Below are positions 18,720 to 26,905 of a stretch of DNA of 64,000 bases, piece by piece (position 1 is the first letter of the stretch; every line of letters starts with the position of its first letter). The stretch is taken from NCBI GenBank assembly GCA_039822045.1, contig JBCBMY010000002.1, forward strand, positions 310,001-374,000, written 5' to 3'. The DNA is from HLUCCA09 sp039822045. Its GTDB lineage: Bacteria > Pseudomonadota > Alphaproteobacteria > Rhodobacterales > Rhodobacteraceae. Under the pieces are notes generated by a model. That model was not told where the DNA came from, made no database searches, and worked only from the letters and a program-made list of their open reading frames with translations. The position numbers and the translations under genes are program-made.

Positions 18720-19331
18720 TCAGAGCCCCTGACCCGGCTTCACGTCTTTTAGCTCCAGCGCTTTGGCCGGGTCGCGGTAGATCTGGGCCAGGATGTCCTG
18801 GCGCTTGATGTCCTGGCGGTGGCGGAGCGTCAGAACGATGGCGCCGATCATCGCCACAAGGAGGATCAGACCAGCCAGCTGGAACATCAGGAAATATTGG
18901 TCGTAGAGGATCAGGCCGAGCGCCTTGGTGTTGTGGACGCCTTCCGGGCTGGCCTGCGGCCCGTCGAGGATCGCGACCCCGTCGGCGGTGGCCCAGGCGC
19001 CCAGGGTCAGGGCGAGCTGCATCAACAGGATCACGCCGATGAGGCCCGCGAGCGGGACGTATTTCACCATCTCGGCCTTCAATTCAGCGAAGTCGACGTC
19101 GAGCATCATCACGACGAACAGGAAGAGCACCGCGACCGCCCCGACATAGACGATGATCATGAGCATCGCGACAAACTCGGCGCCCATCAGCACGAACATG
19201 CCCGCCGACGACAGGAAGGCGAGGATGAGCCAGAGCACGGAGTGGACGGGGTTGCGACTGACAACCACAAAAAGGCCCGCGGTGACGACGGTCACGGCAA
19301 AGGCGTAGAACGTGACATCGGCGAAGGTCAT
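18720..19331 (-). CDS. nuoJ: NADH-quinone oxidoreductase subunit J
   Basis: A 203-residue complex I membrane subunit with five hydrophobic helices. Landmarks are SRNPVHSVLWLILAFLSSAG and the pi-bulge helix region MLMIIVYVGAVAVLFLFVVMM, the most conserved part of the family. Length is normal for alphaproteobacteria. The start overlaps the preceding small gene by 4 bases (ATGA). After its stop comes a 161-base gap with two palindromic repeats before the next gene in the locus. Confidence 0.97.
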   Translation of the reverse strand: MTFADVTFYAFAVTVVTAGLFVVVSRNPVHSVLWLILAFLSSAGMFVLMGAEFVAMLMIIVYVGAVAVLFLFVVMMLDVDFAELKAEMVKYVPLAGLIGVILLMQLALTLGAWATADGVAILDGPQASPEGVHNTKALGLILYDQYFLMFQLAGLILLVAMIGAIVLTLRHRQDIKRQDILAQIYRDPAKALELKDVKPGQGL

Positions 19332-19558
19332 GGCGACTCCTCCGTCAAATCCAGACGGCGTTCGACGCGGTCGAGCCGGCTGCGAAGATTGGCGATGACC
19401 TCATCGTGGGCGAGGTCGGTGTGAACGGTTGCAACGGCCTGGAGCCTAATCGCGCAAGGCCTGGCGACCCTCTCAAGCGGCCGCCCGGGGCTGCCCGCAT
19501 ATTCGTCTGCGAGCCCGCGCGGCGGTGTGAGCCTTGGACTGTCCGGCCCCTCACTCAT
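19328..19558 (-). CDS. 76-residue protein with C-terminal amphipathic helix, upstream of nuoJ
   Basis: A small cytoplasmic protein locked between two genes. It overlaps the end of the second carboxymuconolactone-decarboxylase-like gene by 8 bases and the start of nuoJ by 4 (ATGA). The first 35 residues are Pro/Gly/Arg-rich and disordered. The last 30 (from HTDLAHDEVIANLRSRLDRV) form a likely coiled coil. No family was recognised. Unidentified small frames near nuoJ are known from Rhodobacter and Paracoccus complex I operons. The overlaps are the main support. Confidence 0.6.
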   Translation of the reverse strand: MSEGPDSPRLTPPRGLADEYAGSPGRPLERVARPCAIRLQAVATVHTDLAHDEVIANLRSRLDRVERRLDLTEESP

Positions 19559-19976
19559 CTGCGCCCTCCTTGGTGTTGGCCGTGCGCTCGGCGATCACCC
19601 GTTGGGCATTCTCCATCGCCTTGGTCATCGCGGGGACTCCGCCGAAGACGGCCATCTGGCCGATCACTTCGGCGACCTCCTGGGGTGTTGCGCCGGCCTC
19701 GAGCGCATGGCGGACCGTGATGCGGATCTGGTCTTCGGCCTGGGCGCCGAGAACCGTGAGGGCCGCCAGCGTCACCAGAAGGCGCGTTTTCGCGTCGAGG
19801 CCCTCGGGGTTGAAGGTGCGCCCCATCGTCATCTCGAGCGCATCCTTGGGCATCGTCGGGAACCACTCGTCGAGGGCCGGCATCTGAAAGCTCTCCATCG
19901 CCGGATTCCACGCCTTCGCCATCTGCTGGCTCTGCTCCATCATGGTCTGGAACATCTTGGCGAAGTCGGGTGTCAC
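19551..19976 (-). CDS. carboxymuconolactone decarboxylase-like protein (second of a pair)
   Basis: A 141-residue member of the carboxymuconolactone decarboxylase/AhpD-like fold. The core reads DAKTRLLVTLAALTVLGAQ followed by IRITVRHALEAGATPQEVAEVIGQM, with the conserved histidine in VRHALEAG. It lacks the CxxC pair of AhpD, so it is not a peroxidase reductant. The N-terminal 50 residues are Met/Gln-rich and helical (MFQTMMEQSQQMAKAWNPAM). The start is GTG at 19976 within the stop of its paralogue (GTGA overlap). Two paralogues in tandem suggest a hetero-oligomer. Why such proteins sit between nuoI and nuoJ is not known. Confidence 0.8.
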   Translation of the reverse strand: MTPDFAKMFQTMMEQSQQMAKAWNPAMESFQMPALDEWFPTMPKDALEMTMGRTFNPEGLDAKTRLLVTLAALTVLGAQAEDQIRITVRHALEAGATPQEVAEVIGQMAVFGGVPAMTKAMENAQRVIAERTANTKEGADE

Positions 19977-20362
19977 GACGCCTCCTCCTGGCGCTCGAAG
20001 ACCTCGATCGCGGCATTGAGCGCGTTCACCATGGCCGGATAGCCGCCATAAAGCGCCATCTGGTGGATCACTTCCGCGATCTCGCGCTTGCCCGCGCCGG
20101 AATTGAGGGCATTCTGAACATGGACCTTCAGTTGCGGCGCGGTCTGCCCGCCCAGCGCCGTAAGCGCCGCGATGGTCGCCAGATAGCGGGTGCGGTCATC
20201 GAGCCCGTCGCGGGTGTAGAAATGGCCGTATGCAACCTCCAGCAAAGAGGTAGAAAACCCCGGCAACAGCGCGTCATAGCGGGCCGCCAGGGCGGCTTCT
20301 ATTCCGGGATTGGTCGCCTCGGCCGCCACCCGGCCGCGCTGGAGGGCCTCACTCTCGATCAT
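19973..20362 (-). CDS. carboxymuconolactone decarboxylase-like protein (first of a pair)
   Basis: A 129-residue protein with the same core as its downstream neighbour: DDRTRYLATIAALTALGGQ, then LKVHVQNALNSGAGKREIAEV and IHQMALYGGYPAMVNALN. This is the all-helical AhpD-like fold, usually hexameric. No CxxC redox pair is present; a histidine takes the usual catalytic position in KVHVQNAL. Its start overlaps the nuoI stop by 4 bases and its stop overlaps the next gene by 4, so expression is coupled to complex I. Substrate unknown. It is named from its fold only. Confidence 0.82.
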   Translation of the reverse strand: MIESEALQRGRVAAEATNPGIEAALAARYDALLPGFSTSLLEVAYGHFYTRDGLDDRTRYLATIAALTALGGQTAPQLKVHVQNALNSGAGKREIAEVIHQMALYGGYPAMVNALNAAIEVFERQEEAS

Positions 20363-20853
20363 CGATAGGGCGCGTCAAGCTCGAGGTTGCGGGCAATCTC
20401 GGCCTCCCAGCGTTCGCCGTTGGCCAGAAGCTTGTCCTTGTCGTAGAAGAGTTCCTCGCGGGTTTCGGTGGCGAACTCAAAGTTCGGGCCCTCGACGATG
20501 GCGTCGACCGGGCAGGCCTCCTGACAGAACCCGCAATAGATGCACTTGGTCATGTCGATGTCGTAGCGCGTGGTGCGGCGAGAGCCGTCGGCGCGGGGCT
20601 CGGCATCGATGGTGATGGCCTGGGCGGGGCAGATCGCCTCGCAGAGTTTGCAGGCAATACAGCGCTCTTCGCCGTTCGGATAGCGCCGCAGCGCATGCTC
20701 GCCCCGGAAGCGAGGGCTGAGTGGGCCCTTCTCATGGGGATAGTTGATCGTGGCCTTGGGGCGCATGAAGTACTTCATGCCCAGCCTGAAGCCGTTGAAG
20801 AAGTCTGCGAGCAGGAAGTACTTGCCCGCGCGGGTCCAGTCGATCTGTGTCAT
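20359..20853 (-). CDS. nuoI: NADH-quinone oxidoreductase subunit I
   Basis: A 164-residue ferredoxin-like subunit of the complex I peripheral arm, carrying clusters N6a and N6b. Two 4Fe-4S motifs are visible, with cysteines at 65, 68, 71, 75 and 104, 107, 110, 114 (CIACKLCEAICP and CIYCGFCQEACP). The ATG at 20853 begins MTQIDWTRAGKYF, matching the family, and overlaps the stop of the preceding exported protein by 4 bases. Length is standard for alphaproteobacteria and mitochondrial TYKY. Confidence 0.97.
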   Translation of the reverse strand: MTQIDWTRAGKYFLLADFFNGFRLGMKYFMRPKATINYPHEKGPLSPRFRGEHALRRYPNGEERCIACKLCEAICPAQAITIDAEPRADGSRRTTRYDIDMTKCIYCGFCQEACPVDAIVEGPNFEFATETREELFYDKDKLLANGERWEAEIARNLELDAPYR

Positions 20854-21455
20854 GAGCTCCGCCTCTTGCAATCCAAGTTGTCGGCCACCGCCACTTCGAG
20901 TGCCGCACGAAAGGCCTCTTCGGTCTCGTGGTCGAGGGCTACGGCGACATCGCCTGCCAGCACCGCCTGGCATCCGCTGAACTGCATGCGCTGCGCGACA
21001 AAGTAGACCGTCTCTATCGCTTCAAACGCGGCGACGCGCCCCTCCAATGGGGTCAGGCACGCATGCAGCGCTGCGGTTGCCAAAAGCGCATCCTGGTCAA
21101 ACCGATGGGAGCCGAGCCGGTCCACGTTTCCGTCGTGATAGACAAATTCAAACAGCCCAAGCTCTTGCTGGAGAAGGCTGTATGCGATGTCCCAGGCAAT
21201 AACCGGCCCGACCGATCCGGGCAGCGGATGCTCGAACCCCGTCACGTAATCGGGTGCACGTTCTCCACAATCGGTGTCGACGATGGACCACAGCCGCGGA
21301 CGCGCTTCGGCATAGGCCGCAATCTGGGGCGCACAGGTCGCACGCGCATAGTCGAGGCCCTCTAGGCACAGATCGGCCCTGGTCGCCGCCTGCCCCATTG
21401 AGACGCCCGGCATCGCAAGTGCGGCCGCCGCGAGGAGAGGAAGCAAAGCCCGCAT
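20850..21455 (-). CDS. exported protein of unknown function between nuoH and nuoI
   Basis: A 201-residue protein with a signal peptide (MRALLPLLAAAALAMPGVSMG). The mature part contains six or more cysteines (DLCLEGLDYARATCAPQIAA, IVDTDCGERAPDY, ALHACLTPLEG, FSGCQAVLAGDV, DNLDCKRRSS), so a disulfide-stabilised periplasmic protein is likely. The ATG at 21455 shares one base with the nuoH stop (TGATG), and the stop overlaps nuoI by 4 bases. No domain was recognised. Its placement between two core complex I genes and export signal resemble those of several other unidentified genes in this locus. Confidence 0.8.
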   Translation of the reverse strand: MRALLPLLAAAALAMPGVSMGQAATRADLCLEGLDYARATCAPQIAAYAEARPRLWSIVDTDCGERAPDYVTGFEHPLPGSVGPVIAWDIAYSLLQQELGLFEFVYHDGNVDRLGSHRFDQDALLATAALHACLTPLEGRVAAFEAIETVYFVAQRMQFSGCQAVLAGDVAVALDHETEEAFRAALEVAVADNLDCKRRSS

Positions 21456-22495
21456 CAGCCCCCCAGCATGTGCCAGCGGGCCCAGAAGCCGCCGAGCACT
21501 TCGAACTTGGCGAGGAAGGCCACGAGGGCGACCCAGCCGAGGGACATGGGCAGGAACACCTTCCAGCCCAGGCGCATAAGCTGGTCGTAGCGGTAGCGCG
21601 GGACGATCGCCTTCACCATGGAGAAGATGAAGAAGCAGAAGATCATCTTCAGGACCAGCCAGAGGATCCCGTCGGGCAGGAACGGCAGCGGCGAGAGCCA
21701 GCCGCCGAGGAAGAGGAGCGAGACCAGCGCGCACATCAGCCAGACGGCCATCAGCTCGCCGATCATGAACAGAAGGAACGGCGTGGAGGAATACTCCACC
21801 TGATAGCCCGCCACGAGCTCGGACTCCGCTTCCGGCAGGTCGAAGGGCGGGCGGTTCGTCTCGGCGAGCGCCGAAATGAAGAACAGGAAGAGCATCGGGA
21901 AGTGGGCCACGACATACCAGTTGAAGAGGCCCCAGTTGCCGTCCTGCGCGCGGACGATGTCGCCGAAGTTCATCGAACCCGTCGAGATAATCACGCCGAT
22001 GATGATGAGGCCGATGGAGACCTCATAGGAGATCATCTGCGCGGCGGAGCGGAGCGAGCCGAGGAACGGGTATTTCGAGTTCGACGCCCAGCCGCCCATG
22101 ATCACGCCATAGACCTCGAGCGAGGAGATCGCGAGGACATAGAGGATGGCGACGTTGATGTCGGCGAGCACCCAGCCGTCGTTGAACGGGATCACGGCCC
22201 AGGCGATGAGCGGGATGATGAAGGTGATCATCGGCGCGATGAAGTAGACCGCGCGGTCGGCCCCCGCGGGCACAACAATTTCCTTCACGATGTACTTGAT
22301 GAAGTCCGCAAAGCTTTGCAGCAGACCGAAGGCGCCGACGACGTTGGGGCCCTTGCGCATCTGGACGGCGGCCCAGATCTTGCGGTCGCCGTACATCAGG
22401 AAGGCCAGCGACACCAGCAGCAGGACCGTAACCAGAAGGCACTGAAGAAGCACCAGAACGAACGTCCCGAAGCCGGTGCTGAAGAATTCGGCCAT
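21455..22495 (-). CDS. nuoH: NADH-quinone oxidoreductase subunit H
   Basis: A 346-residue membrane subunit forming much of the quinone-binding chamber of complex I, homologous to mitochondrial ND1. Landmarks are MYGDRKIWAAVQMRKGPN (quinone-site loop), the SSLEVYGVIMGGWASNSKY region, RSAAQMISYEVSIGL and the acidic SALAETNRPPFDLPEAESEL loop. The ATG at 22495 has AAGGAGAGG upstream. Its end overlaps the following exported-protein gene by one base. Length is normal. Confidence 0.97.
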   Translation of the reverse strand: MAEFFSTGFGTFVLVLLQCLLVTVLLLVSLAFLMYGDRKIWAAVQMRKGPNVVGAFGLLQSFADFIKYIVKEIVVPAGADRAVYFIAPMITFIIPLIAWAVIPFNDGWVLADINVAILYVLAISSLEVYGVIMGGWASNSKYPFLGSLRSAAQMISYEVSIGLIIIGVIISTGSMNFGDIVRAQDGNWGLFNWYVVAHFPMLFLFFISALAETNRPPFDLPEAESELVAGYQVEYSSTPFLLFMIGELMAVWLMCALVSLLFLGGWLSPLPFLPDGILWLVLKMIFCFFIFSMVKAIVPRYRYDQLMRLGWKVFLPMSLGWVALVAFLAKFEVLGGFWARWHMLGG

Positions 22496-22568
22496 GCGCT
22501 TTTGCCTCTCCTTGCTGCCGCGCGACGCGTCCCGGCTGGGATGGGGCTGCCTTGCCCGCGCGGCCCCT

Positions 22569-22994
22569 TCAGATCGTCGGGATGCCCCGCTCGGTGCAGT
22601 CGGCGACCGTAACCTCAGCGTCAACCGTCTGCGCGCCGCGAGGCAGCGACGCCGAGATCGTGTAAACCGCATCCGCCCGCCAAAGGGAACCGTCTTGGGC
22701 TGTCCTTGTGCGCACATGTCGCGCGAACCCGTAGCCCCGGATCAGGGTGTAGCGCGCTGCGGCGCAGCGGGCATATTCGTCAAGATCATCCCGGTCCGCC
22801 ACGCCGCGCATCGTCACAAGGATCGTGACGAGGTCGTCGTCGAGGAGCCGGGTTTCGATGCCGAGATATTCGGGCGCGGCCCTTTCGGCCTGATCAGCCC
22901 CGTCGGCCCGGTCAGCCGGGTCGAGCGCGGGCGCGGCGCAGGCCGCGAGCACGGCGAGGCCGAGCCCCGCCGCCCCAGTCCAGACCCTCGGCAC
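22569..22994 (-). CDS. small lipoprotein between nuoG and nuoH
   Basis: A 141-residue protein. A GTG at 22994 starts MPRVWTGAAGLGLAVLAAC, a short signal peptide with lipobox LAAC (lipidated Cys19). No better upstream start gives a signal. An Asp/Ala-rich linker follows, then a compact domain with EYLGIETRLLDDDLVTILV, a YARCAAARYTLIRGYGFARH block and a closing cysteine in VTVADCTERG. The folded part could be beta-rich. It starts 14 bases after nuoG and ends 73 bases before nuoH. I recall small lipoproteins at this position in Rhodobacteraceae loci, but could not assign a family. Probably attached to the inner or outer membrane on the periplasmic side. Confidence 0.75.
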   Translation of the reverse strand: MPRVWTGAAGLGLAVLAACAAPALDPADRADGADQAERAAPEYLGIETRLLDDDLVTILVTMRGVADRDDLDEYARCAAARYTLIRGYGFARHVRTRTAQDGSLWRADAVYTISASLPRGAQTVDAEVTVADCTERGIPTI

Positions 22995-23008
22995 GGCGCG
23001 CCCGGGGC

Positions 23009-25045
23009 TTACTCGGCCGCGAGCGCGGCGCCGTCGGAGCGGGCTTTGGCCTCGGCCGACAGTTTGGCCATCAGCGCGCTGGCGCGGGCGATCGGGTTCG
23101 TCAGGTAGAAATCGGCGATCGGAGACGCAAACGTGCCCGCGCCCAGCTTGCCGCCCGCGACCGGCTGCCACTCGGCCTCGATGACCTCGTCGACCTTGCC
23201 CAGATGCGGATGGGCGGCCACCAGCGCCTGGCGGAGCTGGCCGATGCTGTCCCAGCCCTGCGTTGCGCCGATCTCGGCCGAGAGCGCGCGCAGGATCGCC
23301 CAGTTCTCTTTCGCCTGCCCCGGCGGGAAGCCGGCACGGAGCGCCAGCTGCGGCCGGCCCTCGGTGTTGACAAAGAGGCCGGGCTCCTCGGTGTAAGCGG
23401 CCGCCGGCAGGATGACGTCGGCCCGATGCGCGCCGCGGTCGCCGTGGGAGCCCTGGTAGATCACGAACGGGCCGCCCGCGTCGTCGCGGGCGATGTCGAT
23501 CTCGTCTGCGCCGAGATTGTAGACCAGATCGGCCCCGTCCAGCGCCGCATCGATCCCGCCTTCAGCGACCGCGCCCACATCCATCGCACCGACGCGGGCG
23601 GCCGCGGTATGGAGGACGAGGAACTTGGCATCGCCCGCTTCGGCGAGGGCCATCGCGGTATTCAGAACGGCGTCGCCATCCTTCCCGACCAAAGCCCCCT
23701 GCCCAACGATCACGAGGCCGCTCGTGCCCTTCTTGTCGGAATGGTCCATCTCGGCGAGCTTGGCCAAGGCCGCGCGGTCATCGCCAAGCTCCACCACGTC
23801 GTAGGTCAGATCGGCGACGGGGCCGAGCCGGCCGACCGTTGCCCCGGCCAGCCACGCCTTGCGAATGCGGGCGTTCAAGACCGGCGCTTCAAGGCGCGGG
23901 TTGGTGCCGATCAGCAGGATCATTTCAGCCGCATCGATGTCCTCGATGGTTGCGGTGCCGACATAGCCGGAGCGGTTGCCTGCGGGCAGCTTGGCGCCAT
24001 CGGTGCGGCACTCCACGGCGCCGCCCTTGCCCTCGATGAGCTCCTTCAGCGCGAAGGCGGCCTCGGTCGGGGCCAGATCGCCGACGAGGCCGGCAAGCTT
24101 TTCGGAGTCGTTGATGGCCTTGGCCGCCGTCTTTAGCGCTTCGTCCCAGCTTGCCGGACGCAGCTTGCCGTTTTCGCGCACATAGGGCTGATCGAGCCGC
24201 TGGCGGCGGAGGCCGTCCCATACGAAGCGGGTCTTGTCGGAGATCCACTCTTCGTTCGTGCCGTCATGGTTGCGGGGCAGGAAGCGCATAACCTCGCGGC
24301 CCTTGGTGTCGACCCGGATCGAGGAGCCGAGCGCGTCCATCACGTCGACCGACTCGGTCTTGGTCAGCTCCCAGGGTCGGGCGGTGAAGGCGTACGGCTT
24401 GGAGACCAGCGCGCCGACGGGGCAGAGATCGATGATGTTTCCCTGGAGGTTGCTGTCGATCAGTTCGCCGAGATAGGTTGTGATCTCGGCATCCTCGCCG
24501 CGCCCGGTCTGGCCCATCACCGACACCCCTGCGACCTCGGTTGTGAAGCGGACGCAGCGTGTGCAGGAGATGCAGCGCGTCATGTGGGTCTCAACAAGCG
24601 GGCCCAGATCGAGGTCTTCGGTGGCGCGCTTGGGCTCGCGGTAGCGCGAGAAGTCGACGCCGAAGGCCATCGCCTGATCCTGCAGATCGCACTCGCCGCC
24701 CTGGTCGCAGATCGGGCAATCGAGCGGGTGGTTGATCAGGAGGAACTCCATCACACCCTCGCGGGCCTTCTTGACCATCGGCGAGTTCGTCCGCACCTCG
24801 GGCAGTTCGCCGTTCCGGCCGCCGCGCAGGTCGCGCACCTGCATCGCACAGGAGGCGGCGGGCTTGGGCGGGCCGCCGACCACCTCAACGAGGCACATCC
24901 GGCAGTTGCCCGCAATCGACAGCCGCTCGTGATAGCAAAAGCGGGGGATCTCGACGCCGGCCTGTTCGCAGGCCTGGATCAGGGTGAGGGCCGGATCGAC
25001 CTCGATCTCCTGCCCGTCGATGATGATCTTGCGCAGCTCGCTCAT
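23009..25045 (-). CDS. nuoG: NADH-quinone oxidoreductase subunit G
   Basis: A 678-residue iron-sulfur subunit of the complex I peripheral arm. Cluster ligands are visible: 2Fe-2S at Cys37, 48, 51 and 66; the His-ligated 4Fe-4S at His106, Cys110, 113 and 119; and a third cluster at Cys158, 161, 164 plus the cysteine of NIIDLCPVGAL. The C-terminal two thirds form the molybdopterin-oxidoreductase-like domain that has lost its cofactor. The length matches the alphaproteobacterial/mitochondrial type (about 690), shorter than E. coli NuoG. The start overlaps the preceding ABM gene by 4 bases. Confidence 0.97.
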   Translation of the reverse strand: MSELRKIIIDGQEIEVDPALTLIQACEQAGVEIPRFCYHERLSIAGNCRMCLVEVVGGPPKPAASCAMQVRDLRGGRNGELPEVRTNSPMVKKAREGVMEFLLINHPLDCPICDQGGECDLQDQAMAFGVDFSRYREPKRATEDLDLGPLVETHMTRCISCTRCVRFTTEVAGVSVMGQTGRGEDAEITTYLGELIDSNLQGNIIDLCPVGALVSKPYAFTARPWELTKTESVDVMDALGSSIRVDTKGREVMRFLPRNHDGTNEEWISDKTRFVWDGLRRQRLDQPYVRENGKLRPASWDEALKTAAKAINDSEKLAGLVGDLAPTEAAFALKELIEGKGGAVECRTDGAKLPAGNRSGYVGTATIEDIDAAEMILLIGTNPRLEAPVLNARIRKAWLAGATVGRLGPVADLTYDVVELGDDRAALAKLAEMDHSDKKGTSGLVIVGQGALVGKDGDAVLNTAMALAEAGDAKFLVLHTAAARVGAMDVGAVAEGGIDAALDGADLVYNLGADEIDIARDDAGGPFVIYQGSHGDRGAHRADVILPAAAYTEEPGLFVNTEGRPQLALRAGFPPGQAKENWAILRALSAEIGATQGWDSIGQLRQALVAAHPHLGKVDEVIEAEWQPVAGGKLGAGTFASPIADFYLTNPIARASALMAKLSAEAKARSDGAALAAE

Positions 25046-25377
25046 GTGCTTTGGGTCCCTTGGTTGGCGTCTCGGGGCTTGATCCAGACCGGGTCTGCCA
25101 TGGCCGCCTCGGGCTGGCCCGCAATCAGCGGCCCGGCCTCGTCCATAAACGCGGCAAAGACCGCCGACATGGCGTTCTCCTCAAGCACCGACTCGTCGGT
25201 GTAGTGCTCGAACATCCGGATCTCGTCGGGATGCTCGCGCGAATAGCAATAATAGTAGACAGGCTGGGCCGCGGTCTTGACCACGCGCGCCTTGAGGTGC
25301 CGCTCCCACACCGCGCGGAGCGCATCCCGTTGGCCGGGCTGGGCGCGTACGGTGATGAAGAGAACGACCTCGGCCAT
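25042..25377 (-). CDS. ABM-domain (antibiotic biosynthesis monooxygenase-like) protein upstream of nuoG
   Basis: A 111-residue ferredoxin-like dimeric alpha-beta barrel protein: AEVVLFITVRAQPGQRDALR, then PVYYYCYSREHPDEIRMFEHYTDESVLEEN as successive strands and helix (residues about 39-68), ending with HYTDES and AFMDEAGPLIAG. Members act as cofactor-less monooxygenases, heme-degrading enzymes or simply small-molecule binders; the subclass is not clear here. Its stop overlaps the nuoG start by 4 bases (ATGA), so it is translated with the complex I subunit. A redox or quinone-related role would suit the context but is inference. No signal peptide, so cytoplasmic. Confidence 0.82.
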   Translation of the reverse strand: MAEVVLFITVRAQPGQRDALRAVWERHLKARVVKTAAQPVYYYCYSREHPDEIRMFEHYTDESVLEENAMSAVFAAFMDEAGPLIAGQPEAAMADPVWIKPRDANQGTQST

Positions 25378-25625
25378 GGATCTCCCGTCTCAGGGCGCAT
25401 CGCCGCCCCGCTCGCCCACGGTGCTACCGCGTGGCGCGGGCTTCGCCAATGGGCGAGTTCGCCGCGACCCCGCGACATGCGATCCGGATGGGGGCCGGGA
25501 CAGACGAGACGACCTGGTGGGAGAGGTGGGAGGTCGGGTCGGGGCCGCGCGCCTGACCTGGGCCACACCCAGGCTGCACTATGGCCGCAGCGCGCGGGCG
25601 GCCGGGCAAGGCTGTGACGCGCGGC

Positions 25626-26048
25626 TCAGCGCCGGCGCAGGAGCTCGCCGATCGACGAGCCCGCCGCAATCTCGGCCTCGCCGACGCGGCAATAGCTTTC
25701 GGCGTTGCCCTTCACCACGCCCTCCTGGGCGAGATAGGCGTCGCGGCGCACCTTCATCCGGTCATTGTCGGGCTTCGACTCGAGATAGTCGGAAATCTCC
25801 TGCTTCGAGTACCCTTCTTTCTGGGCATAGCGATAGAGCGCCTGCCCCCTGGAATAGACCACGCCCATGCGGGCCGAAATCCGGTCGCAGCGCTTGCGGA
25901 TCTCATCGCCGACGGCGGCCACGAACAGGGTGTCGTTGATGACCTTGTGGTCGCGCAGCGGCGTTTGCGCCTGCGACGCCCCGGAAAAGGCAAGCGCAAA
26001 GACAGTTGCAGCGAGCGCGGCGAAGGTAAGGGTACGAAACATCGGCAT
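25626..26048 (-). CDS. DUF5333-like exported protein
   Basis: A 140-residue protein with a signal peptide (MFRTLTFAALAATVFALAFS) and cleavage after SQA. The mature part is helical and matches what I recall as DUF5333: LRDHKVINDTLFVAAVGDEI, RKRCDRISARMG, a YSKQEISDYLESK helix and a closing SYCRVGEAEIAAGSSIGELL, giving two conserved cysteines. The start is either ATG 26048 or 26042. GAGGA is nearer the optimum for the second, so the first two residues are uncertain. It lies 248 bases before the ABM gene. Two lipoproteins at 29138-29986 share the pattern C-x-aG..E.a..t.IG.lL and appear to be paralogues. Family found mainly in Rhodobacteraceae; function unknown. Confidence 0.78.
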   Translation of the reverse strand: MPMFRTLTFAALAATVFALAFSGASQAQTPLRDHKVINDTLFVAAVGDEIRKRCDRISARMGVVYSRGQALYRYAQKEGYSKQEISDYLESKPDNDRMKVRRDAYLAQEGVVKGNAESYCRVGEAEIAAGSSIGELLRRR

Positions 26049-26222
26049 GGTCCTCGTGATGACACGCCCGATCTGGGCCTGCTGCCCCCGGCTATTCAAT
26101 AGCATGGGGGCCGCCATCCGGTAACAGAGCCGCGCGCGGGCGAAATACTGCCGGGCTCACGCCCTGGTAGCGCCCCGCGCCCGGCGCCGCGGTCTTTTCG
26201 TCCCTCGCCCCGAATGTATCCG

Positions 26223-26723
26223 TTAGGCGGGCGCACACACGCTCTCGCGCCAGTGCCGCGCCTCTGCCAACTCCGCCCATCCGAAAGCCCGTGGCGAGGG
26301 GCCATTCCTGCGCAGGTCGTCCAACCGCTCCAGCGCCTCGTCGATCCCGGGCCGGTGCCCCTGTGGCACCCACCACATGACGAAATGCTGCTTGCCCATC
26401 ACCTCGAACCAATCATGGCGGCGGGCATAGAACTGGCGGTGCACGGTCTTCCAGACGAAGGCCTCAAGCGTGGGCACGTCCTCCCACACCGTGAGGTTCG
26501 ACACATAGCACGGATCGCCGTCGATCTTGGTTTCGGTGTTGCCGGTGCCGGGCTCGCCCGAGCCCTCCATCATCCAGACAAATCCCGGGCTGCGCTTGCC
26601 AAGCCCGTTTATCCGGTCGAGCGCGGCCATGAAGTCGGCCACGCGGGGGTCGCCCGGCTCGGCCATCAGACGGCCGACATTGAGCTCGGCCAGGTGGGTG
26701 CCCTTGGGTTGCGTGATCTGCAT
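26223..26723 (-). CDS. DUF3291 domain protein
   Basis: A 166-residue cytoplasmic protein with the full DUF3291 pattern: HLAELNVGRLMAEPGDPRV, ALDRINGLGKRSPGFVWMM, the SNLTVWEDVPTLEAFVW strand-helix unit, RRHDWFEVMGKQHFVMWWVP and the terminal GHRPGIDEALERLDDLR plus GPSPRAFGWAE. The fold is a dimeric alpha-beta barrel related to ABM proteins, one of which is encoded 0.8 kb away. No enzymatic activity is established for the family. AAGGA precedes the ATG at 26723. It follows the 43-residue lipoprotein gene by 50 bases and may share its transcript. Confidence 0.88.
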   Translation of the reverse strand: MQITQPKGTHLAELNVGRLMAEPGDPRVADFMAALDRINGLGKRSPGFVWMMEGSGEPGTGNTETKIDGDPCYVSNLTVWEDVPTLEAFVWKTVHRQFYARRHDWFEVMGKQHFVMWWVPQGHRPGIDEALERLDDLRRNGPSPRAFGWAELAEARHWRESVCAPA

Positions 26724-26773
26724 GTCGATATCCTTGCTGCCAAATGCCTGTGAGGGAAGAAACGCGCTCGCCC

Positions 26774-26905
26774 TCACTCCAATACCTCGTCCGGCGCACA
26801 CCCGCCTGTTCCGCCGATGCCGCCGTCCTTTTCGCAGTCGCTGGGCGGCGGAGCGGCACAGGCGCCGAGCCAGACCAGCAGACACAAAAGCGCAAGGCGT
26901 CTCAT
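26774..26905 (-). CDS. 43-residue lipoprotein with GGIGGTGG motif, coupled to a DUF6502 gene
   Basis: A very small gene whose ATG (26905) overlaps the stop of the DUF6502 gene by 4 bases. The product begins MRRLALLCLLVWLGACAAPP, a textbook lipoprotein signal with lipobox LGAC (Cys16). The mature 28 residues contain SDCEKDGGIGGTGGCAPDE, with two further cysteines around a Gly-rich core. From memory, DUF6502 genes are often followed by a DUF5666 gene whose product opens with a similar GGIGGTG stretch. This looks like a truncated or minimal version consisting of only signal and motif. Translational coupling and the intact lipobox argue against chance. It is too short for most gene finders. Confidence 0.75.
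   Translation of the reverse strand: MRRLALLCLLVWLGACAAPPPSDCEKDGGIGGTGGCAPDEVLE

Noticed and set aside
25378..25625. Possible small gene between the ABM protein and the DUF5333-like gene
   Set aside because: The only open frame (minus strand, about 25424-25669) is Arg/Ser/Ala-rich, overlaps the DUF5333-like gene and lacks a ribosome binding site.
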